Below, piece by piece: positions 1 to 4,225 of a stretch of DNA of 6,402 bases. Both the position numbers and the translations under genes were made by a program. Positions within the stretch are counted from its first letter, which is position 1; every line of letters begins with the position of its first letter. The notes under the pieces are model-generated. The model ran no database searches and was not told the DNA's origin. It saw only the letters and a list, made by a program, of their open reading frames with translations. The DNA lies in assembly GCA_021793535.1 (NCBI GenBank), contig JAJYSO010000109.1:1-6402 (forward strand), in the 5' to 3' direction. This DNA is from Bacteroidota bacterium (GTDB lineage: Bacteria > Bacteroidota > Bacteroidia > Flavobacteriales > Flavobacteriaceae).

Positions 1-300
1 ATCGACCAGTTCGATTTCGATGGCCACCAAATCAATGTGCGCAGGTATAAGGTCTAGGTTTGGCGTATCGGTTTGAACAATGGCTTCTTGGGCGGTAATA
101 TTATGTTCCAAGACTTCATATGTGCCCTTTTCCACACTGTCCACATCGATTCCAAGACTAGAGCTCGCATTGGCTTGAGGATCTGCATCAATTACTAAAA
201 CTTTTCTTTCCAAAACCCCGAGCGCTGCAGCTAGGTTAACGGCGGTGGTGGTTTTGCCCACTCCTCCTTTTTGGTTGGCAATAGCAATTATTTTTCCCAT
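1..300 (-). CDS. parA: ParA/Soj-family chromosome partitioning ATPase (N-terminal 100 residues, 3' end off window)
   Basis: Reading the minus strand from the ATG at 298-300 gives 100 open codons that reach the left edge, so the C-terminal part (about 150 residues in a normal ~255-residue ParA) is missing. The deviant Walker A motif KGGVGKTT sits at residues 11-18, with the signature lysine K11 and the phosphate-binding K16. It is followed by VNLAAALG and by the Walker A' segment VLVIDADPQANAS at 34-46, which is diagnostic of the ParA/Soj branch rather than MinD or plasmid Mrp-like ATPases. In this family, ATP-dependent dimers bind the nucleoid non-specifically, and ParB stimulates hydrolysis to move parS-bound origins apart. 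No Shine-Dalgarno is visible before the start. The upstream gap to the methyltransferase stop is 74 nt, enough for its own promoter, though no good one is seen. In Flavobacteriaceae parB usually follows directly, so it is expected just beyond the left edge (inference). Confidence 0.95.
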   Translation of the reverse strand, partial: MGKIIAIANQKGGVGKTTTAVNLAAALGVLERKVLVIDADPQANASSSLGIDVDSVEKGTYEVLEHNITAQEAIVQTDTPNLDLIPAHIDLVAIEIELVD

Positions 301-315
301 TCAGTTTATTTTAGC

Positions 316-340
316 GCATAAAAATACAATTAATTTACGC
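316..340 (-). repeat. Imperfect inverted repeat in the parA leader
   Basis: On the minus strand GCGTAAA (340-334) and TTTATGC (322-316) can pair as RNA over 7 bp with one G-U, around an 11-nt AT-rich loop. The repeat ends 15 nt before the parA ATG. It lacks a following U-tract, so it does not look like an intrinsic terminator for the upstream operon. It could be a leader hairpin or an operator half-site pair. In such AT-rich sequence it may also be chance. Confidence 0.25.
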
Positions 341-374
341 CAAAGAAAAATTCATAATTTCAATATCCTGTCTT

Positions 375-1580
375 TTAAGCGGTGGAGGCGTTGAATTTTA
401 TCTTTTCACACCAAATTATTATTTTGTTTTTATCGAAGGATTGTGTGCAGAACAAGTAATCTTCCCCTCCCTCTGCAATACGGTGGATTCGGCGGATCTG
501 TTTTACAGACAAAGGAAAGTTGCGAGTAGTAATGTGTGCATTTTTTAGATGCAAGGATTTAAGGTTCTTTTTGTTGTAGGGCAGACACTTTATAATTCTG
601 AATCGGCGCCCTGGAAAATCCACGAGCTGGGTGGAGGTGTAGAGGTGTGTATGTACTGCCAACTTATCTAAATTGTAATCTTTGGCCACTTTTTTAAACA
701 ACCCTGCCTTTAAAATGGCCGAATTGGGTTCGTATAGATAGGTTTGTGGATAGTTGTAGGTGTTTTGTATAGGCTTTTCCTCCCCCCAAAAGGAAAGGAA
801 AGTTTGGAGACGATGAGTCCCAAAGTTGACGGTTTTAATACGGATTTTTTGCCGGGATTGCTCCCCGATGATCCAGAGCAGTTCTTTTACGTCATTTTTG
901 ACGGCCACGATGTGTATCTCTTGCACCGTTTGGATTTGCTCTAGTCCCATTTGTAGATCTAAAAGAGGAGAGGTCTTTAGTAAAATCTTCTTAGATTTGG
1001 ACAATAGAAGGGTGAGGTGTTTGAGGATATTAGGTTCACTCTCTTCCAATTTAAATATTTTTTGATCCGCTTGAGATCGCCTGCCCGGATCAGCGTATAT
1101 CCAATCTATCTTTTGGGTTTGCTTTTTCACATAGTCTAGACTGTTTCCCACAATGTAAGTAGGGGTTTTAAGAGGATTTAAAAGGGAAAGGTTGTGTCGG
1201 ACAATTTCGGCTAAATCCGGGTCCTGCTCACAATAGATGACACGATTGAATTTTTGTAAAAAGAAATAATCATCCACTCCGAATCCTCCGGTGATATCGA
1301 TCAGGGAATGCCCTTCTAAGAGGCCAGCCTTATAATTTGCCGTGATTTCAGAGGAAGATTGAGAGAGATTGAGCGTGGGTGGATAATAGATTCCCCTTGT
1401 TTTAAACCATGTTGGCAGCTTTTTTTGGATTCTCTTTTTTCCTTCAATTTGCTGTGCCAATTCTTTCCCAGAAACATGCTCAAAAGAGCTTCCTTTGAGA
1501 ATTATTTGTGCAGGATTGTCATGGAGATGTTGGTCTATAAATGCTTGTACAGTCTTGGATAAGATTGAAGGGTTGAGCAT
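375..1580 (-). CDS. Class I SAM-dependent methyltransferase with C-terminal THUMP-like domain (PG_1098 type), substrate unknown
   Basis: The 401-residue cytoplasmic protein has an N-terminal helical part (1-80), a Rossmann methyltransferase core (about 85-270) and a C-terminal RNA-binding-like region. Motif I reads LIDITGGFGVDD at 93-104, the acidic end of strand 2 is YCEQDPDLA at 116-124, and motif IV is DWIYADPGRR at 159-168, in the place where other methyltransferases carry DPPY or NPPY. The conserved linker YEPNSAILKAG at 283-293 begins the ferredoxin-like part known from the Porphyromonas PG_1098 family, and 325-392, with RNFPLSVKQIRRI, matches its THUMP-like part. Length is normal for the family. 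THUMP-type domains bind tRNA or rRNA, so an RNA base or ribose target is plausible, but none can be named from sequence; the DPGRR motif argues against simple assignment to the N6-adenine enzymes. The start ATG lies 2 nt after the AI-2E permease stop, so translational coupling is expected and no separate Shine-Dalgarno is seen. Confidence 0.88.
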   Translation of the reverse strand: MLNPSILSKTVQAFIDQHLHDNPAQIILKGSSFEHVSGKELAQQIEGKKRIQKKLPTWFKTRGIYYPPTLNLSQSSSEITANYKAGLLEGHSLIDITGGFGVDDYFFLQKFNRVIYCEQDPDLAEIVRHNLSLLNPLKTPTYIVGNSLDYVKKQTQKIDWIYADPGRRSQADQKIFKLEESEPNILKHLTLLLSKSKKILLKTSPLLDLQMGLEQIQTVQEIHIVAVKNDVKELLWIIGEQSRQKIRIKTVNFGTHRLQTFLSFWGEEKPIQNTYNYPQTYLYEPNSAILKAGLFKKVAKDYNLDKLAVHTHLYTSTQLVDFPGRRFRIIKCLPYNKKNLKSLHLKNAHITTRNFPLSVKQIRRIHRIAEGGEDYLFCTQSFDKNKIIIWCEKIKFNASTA

Positions 1581-1582
1581 AG

Positions 1583-2671
1583 TTATAGACCTTTGGTGAG
1601 GTATTTTACGATTTTGTATTTACTAAGAACTTCTTTGGCTACCACTTTGATTGCGGTATAGGTGGGCACAGCAACGATCATCCCAAAGACTCCAAATAAT
1701 ATCCCAGCAATGATTATGATCAGAAAAATTTCCAGTGGGTGAGATTTTACACTTTGCCCGAAGATTAAGGGTTGGTTAATAAGGTTGTCAATAACCTGTG
1801 TGACCAGGTATCCTGCCAGGACGTAAAACATATTGGGTAAGACAACGGAAGAAAAATCGGACCCTAGGTGATTGGAACCCACTAAAAAAACCATTAGAAT
1901 CCCCGCAGCTACAGGGCCCAAATAAGGGACAATATTCAAAAAAGCACAGATGAAGGCGACCGCGATGGGGTTTTTGGCTTCAAAAGTGTACAATAGAATC
2001 GTGTACAAGACAAAGAGTATAAAAATTTGCAGGGCAATACCGATAAAGTACCGAGAAAGAAGGTTTTTAATTTTGGTAAAGATGCGCTTAAAACGCTCTT
2101 CGTTTCCCTGTTTGGCAAAAGCTAGGAAAGTATTTAGCATCAAATTACTGTCGGTTAAGAAAAAGAAGGAAATAAAAATGACGGCAAAAGAGCCAATGAT
2201 GATTGCTCCTACTTTTCCGAAGATTGAACTCATAAAAATCGGAACTGACTTAAAATCAAAGTCCTCTAGATAATTCGTGATATTGATGCGATCAAATAGA
2301 TCTTTGCGTTCTATACCCAGAAAATCACGGACCTGGTAGTTGAGCATATTTAAATTCGTTTTCAGTTCTTCGAGATTGAGTTTAGCAAAATTTTCGCTTT
2401 GTTGGTTAATTACCGGAATTAATGTCGATACGATTCCCAAAATCACCCCGAAAATTAAAAACAGAGTGATGACTACCGAGAGGTTTGTGGGAAAACGCAG
2501 CCGGGATTCAAAGAAGAAGACAATGGGCCTTCCGATCAAGGCAATAACTGCTGCAATGGCGATATATAAGAGAATGGATTGAATTTTGTATAGAAAAAAT
2601 AAAAGCAAGGCTATTCCTGCTATAACAGCGAGCGCACGTAAAATACCATTGGCAATTATTTTAGAATTCAT
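1583..2671 (-). CDS. AI-2E family transporter (PerM/YdiK/TqsA-type polytopic membrane protein)
   Basis: The 362-residue hydrophobic protein shows the family's usual layout. Three membrane segments lie near the N-terminus (about 8-28, 30-55 and 64-86). A hydrophilic stretch at 88-140 follows, then a fourth segment (about 148-172). A charged cytoplasmic region at 185-205 leads into further segments at about 208-230, 235-263, 281-297 and 313-340. Family signatures include NIVPYLGPVAAGI at 246-258 and DNLINQPLIFGQSVKSHPLE at 295-314, followed by the glycine-rich AGILFGVFGMIVAVP (322-336). Members have been linked to autoinducer-2 export (TqsA) or to Na+/H+ antiport in some bacteria; the substrate here cannot be read from sequence, and the family name should not be taken as proof of quorum sensing. 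It is the first gene of a probable two-gene unit with the downstream methyltransferase. A 209-nt gap precedes it and may hold its promoter. Start chosen at the ATG 2669-2671, which gives full family length. Confidence 0.92.
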   Translation of the reverse strand: MNSKIIANGILRALAVIAGIALLLFFLYKIQSILLYIAIAAVIALIGRPIVFFFESRLRFPTNLSVVITLFLIFGVILGIVSTLIPVINQQSENFAKLNLEELKTNLNMLNYQVRDFLGIERKDLFDRINITNYLEDFDFKSVPIFMSSIFGKVGAIIIGSFAVIFISFFFLTDSNLMLNTFLAFAKQGNEERFKRIFTKIKNLLSRYFIGIALQIFILFVLYTILLYTFEAKNPIAVAFICAFLNIVPYLGPVAAGILMVFLVGSNHLGSDFSSVVLPNMFYVLAGYLVTQVIDNLINQPLIFGQSVKSHPLEIFLIIIIAGILFGVFGMIVAVPTYTAIKVVAKEVLSKYKIVKYLTKGL

Positions 2672-2880
2672 ATCAAGTGTTTAGAAAAACAAAAATAATT
2701 GATTTATTGATAGGGAGGGCTTTTCTGGACAATGAATTGAATTGAAGTGTAGCTAGGTACTGATTTCCGAGGCAATTGCACAGTATCCGTTGGTGCTTAA
2801 TAGTAGGTAAGTGTGGAGTTGAGGGGTCCGCAACTATGCATTGAAACGCCTGCCTTGTTTTTCGGCTGTAGTCTTGTCCA
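2672..2880. other. 209-nt intergenic region without a gene; some potential RNA structure
   Basis: No coding region with family resemblance, no tRNA and no intrinsic terminator is seen between the DUF4159 stop and the permease start. The stretch is bounded by a 7-bp inverted repeat, TGGACAA at 2726-2732 and TTGTCCA at 2874-2880, the latter abutting the DUF4159 stop. Inside, CCGAGGCA (2767-2774) can pair with TGCCT (2851-2855) plus CGG (2863-2865), AGTTG (2817-2821) pairs with CAACT (2831-2835), and GCAC (2778-2781) pairs with GTGC (2793-2796). These elements nest properly. A competing hairpin is GGTACTG (2756-2762) with CAGTATC (2781-2787). Roughly one 7-bp inverted repeat is expected by chance in a segment this long, so a structured RNA is only a possibility. 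The 3' untranslated end of the upstream operon and the promoter of the permease must both lie here. Confidence 0.5.
2690..2697 (-). promoter_or_regulatory. Candidate Bacteroidota -7 promoter element for the AI-2E transporter gene
   Basis: The minus strand reads TATTTTTG here, an exact match to the Bacteroidota sigma-ABfr -7 consensus TAnnTTTG, 18 nt upstream of the permease ATG. That would give a short leader of about ten nucleotides. No TTTG -33 element is found at the expected 19-21 nt spacing, so the promoter is only a weak candidate. An 8-mer with two free positions in AT-rich DNA can easily occur by chance. Confidence 0.3.
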
Positions 2881-3558
2881 TTAGTTCTCGAAGACGTACT
2901 TAATGATGTTTGCTCCCATATTGAGTGCCTTTAAACGGATTTCTTCCGGGTCATTGTGGACTTCTTGATCTTCCCAACCATCTCCCAAATCACTTTCGTA
3001 AGTAAATAATAACACTAGCCTCCCCTCAAGGGTAATCCCAAATGCCTGAGGCGGGAGCCCGTCGTGTTCATGTATTTTAGGGAGCCCATCGGTAAAAGTA
3101 TGAAAGGTGGAAAAAATCGGATGAGTCGCAGGGAGTTCTTTTAATTCCTGATCCGGAAATAATTTTTTAATCTCTCTACGGATATAAGGGCTCATTCCAT
3201 AATTGTCATCAATGTGCAAAAATCCACCACTTTCTAAGTAGGCCCGTAGGTTTTGACGTTCTGCTTTACTGAAAACTACATTTCCGTGGCCGGTCATGTG
3301 ACAAAAGGGGTACTCAAAAATTGCAGTACTTCCCGGCTCTATCGTCGCGGGATCTGGGTTAATTTTAGTGCCTATGTTTTCGTTACAAAACTGGATGAGG
3401 TTAGGCAAGGAAGTGGGATTGGCATACCAGTCACCCCCGCCATCGTATTTTAATAGGGCTATCTCTTGAGCTTGGGAAAAGGCAATTATACCGCCTAAAA
3501 AGAGGAGGAATACACTTCTTTTCCCCATAGAGAGGGCCGTGTGTAGAAGAGCGTTCAT
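2881..3558 (-). CDS. Exported DUF4159 domain protein
   Basis: The 225-residue protein begins with a signal peptide: KR at 13-14, the hydrophobic run VFLLFLGGIIAF at 16-27 and a likely signal peptidase I site near SQAQ (28-31). It is predicted to act outside the cytoplasmic membrane. The mature part is a single DUF4159 domain. It contains FEYPFCHMTGHG at 81-92, the helix SKAERQNLRAYLESGGF at 97-113, HIDDNYGM at 115-122, KIHEHDGLPPQAFGI at 161-175 and YESDLGDGWED at 187-197. The fold is related to class I glutamine-amidotransferase-like domains, but no catalytic Cys-His-Glu triad can be assigned confidently, and the function of the family is unknown. The ATG at 3556-3558 overlaps the preceding stop as ATGA, which favours translational coupling. 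A second in-frame ATG at 3526-3528 (residue 11) would give a more typical, shorter signal peptide and is a real alternative start. Neither start has a clear Shine-Dalgarno. Confidence 0.88.
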   Translation of the reverse strand: MNALLHTALSMGKRSVFLLFLGGIIAFSQAQEIALLKYDGGGDWYANPTSLPNLIQFCNENIGTKINPDPATIEPGSTAIFEYPFCHMTGHGNVVFSKAERQNLRAYLESGGFLHIDDNYGMSPYIRREIKKLFPDQELKELPATHPIFSTFHTFTDGLPKIHEHDGLPPQAFGITLEGRLVLLFTYESDLGDGWEDQEVHNDPEEIRLKALNMGANIIKYVFEN

Positions 3559-4172
3559 AGCACTAACTCTCCTTTGCCTTCTCGAGTGATTGTGGGGGTC
3601 TCATAGGTCAGATCTACTACGGTTGAAGGGGTGTTTCCTCCGTTCCCGGCATCGATGATTACATCTACAATTTTATGCCATTTTTCATAGATAAGTTCCG
3701 GATCTGTTGTGTATTCGATAATTTCATCATCGTCTTTGATAGAGGTGGTTAGAATGGGGTTGCCCAAGGTGTCTATCAATGCTCGACAAATATTATTGTC
3801 AGGAATACGAATACCTACCGTTTTTCTTTTCTTAAAGGTGGCAGGTAGTTGATTGCTGCCTGGGAGAATAAAAGTAAAGGGCCCCGGTAGATTGCGTTTG
3901 AGCAGTTTAAAGGTGGCATTGTTAATTTGCACATATTGTGAGAGGTTACTCATGTCTCTGCACATAAAGGACAGGTTTGCTTTTTCTATTTTTTTGTAAC
4001 CTTTTATTTGTGCAATCCTTTTGAGCGCCCCGTGATTGTTGATGTCGCAACCTAGGCCATAGACCGTATCTGTAGGATAGATTACCAGTCCTCCATCTTT
4101 TAGGATGTCTATAATTTTTGCAATCTTTTTTTGCTCGGGGTTTTCTTCGTATAACTTAATAAGTTCAGCCAT
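3555..4172 (-). CDS. YrdC-domain protein, YciO type (annotated widely as L-threonylcarbamoyladenylate synthase)
   Basis: The 205-residue, single-domain cytoplasmic protein lacks the C-terminal Sua5 domain. The nucleotide-binding segment YPTDTVYGLGCDI is at 32-44. NLSFMCRDMSNLSQY (66-80), NLPGPFTFILPG (94-105) and KRKTVGIRIPDN (115-126) follow the E. coli YciO pattern rather than that of TsaC/YrdC. The C-terminal STVVDLT (183-189) and ITREGKGEL (195-203) are typical of the whole superfamily. TsaC/Sua5 proteins make threonylcarbamoyl-AMP from threonine, bicarbonate and ATP for the t6A37 modification of ANN-decoding tRNAs. Here the KxR signature reads K57-G-Y59 and the SxN signature is replaced in the segment TTSIKDDDE (142-150), so that activity is uncertain. 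The gene starts 53 nt after the helicase stop and overlaps the DUF4159 gene by 4 nt, indicating an operon. The ATG at 4170-4172 matches the usual N-terminus; no Shine-Dalgarno is evident. Confidence 0.9.
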   Translation of the reverse strand: MAELIKLYEENPEQKKIAKIIDILKDGGLVIYPTDTVYGLGCDINNHGALKRIAQIKGYKKIEKANLSFMCRDMSNLSQYVQINNATFKLLKRNLPGPFTFILPGSNQLPATFKKRKTVGIRIPDNNICRALIDTLGNPILTTSIKDDDEIIEYTTDPELIYEKWHKIVDVIIDAGNGGNTPSTVVDLTYETPTITREGKGELVL

Positions 4173-4225
4173 ATTTCATTGATTTTTGAGGATTGTGGAA
4201 AAACAACATTTCACTTTTCCTAATA

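Noticed and set aside
319..344. Possible parA promoter: TTTG at 344-341 and TATTTTTA at 326-319 on the minus strand
   Set aside because: The spacing is 14 nt instead of about 19-21 and the -7 element lacks the final G, so it does not fit the Bacteroidota consensus.
513..530. The helicase-to-ParA stretch considered as a defence island or mobile region
   Set aside because: All genes are housekeeping or conserved Bacteroidota families with even base composition. No transposase, integrase, tRNA or direct-repeat boundaries are seen.
1950..2273. 107-codon open frame on the plus strand within the AI-2E transporter gene, and similar shorter frames opposite the other genes
   Set aside because: They are antisense shadows of well-supported genes, with low-complexity, lysine- or serine-rich translations and no recognisable family.
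2831..2850. TTGAAAC near 2841 and TTTCAC at 4209 considered as parS-like half sites
   Set aside because: Neither has the matching half of the TGTTTCACGTGAAACA palindrome; only fragments are present.
2797..2880. 27 sense codons in frame after the DUF4159 TAA stop, suggesting readthrough or a lost C-terminal extension
   Set aside because: A run of this length without a stop has roughly a one-in-four probability by chance, the translation resembles nothing I recognise, and the DUF4159 domain is already complete.
4173..4225. Possible terminator between the helicase and the YciO-type gene (TTGT/ACAA around a T/C-rich loop on the minus strand)
   Set aside because: The stem is only 4 bp and is not followed by a U-tract; the 53-nt gap is better read as an intra-operon spacer.
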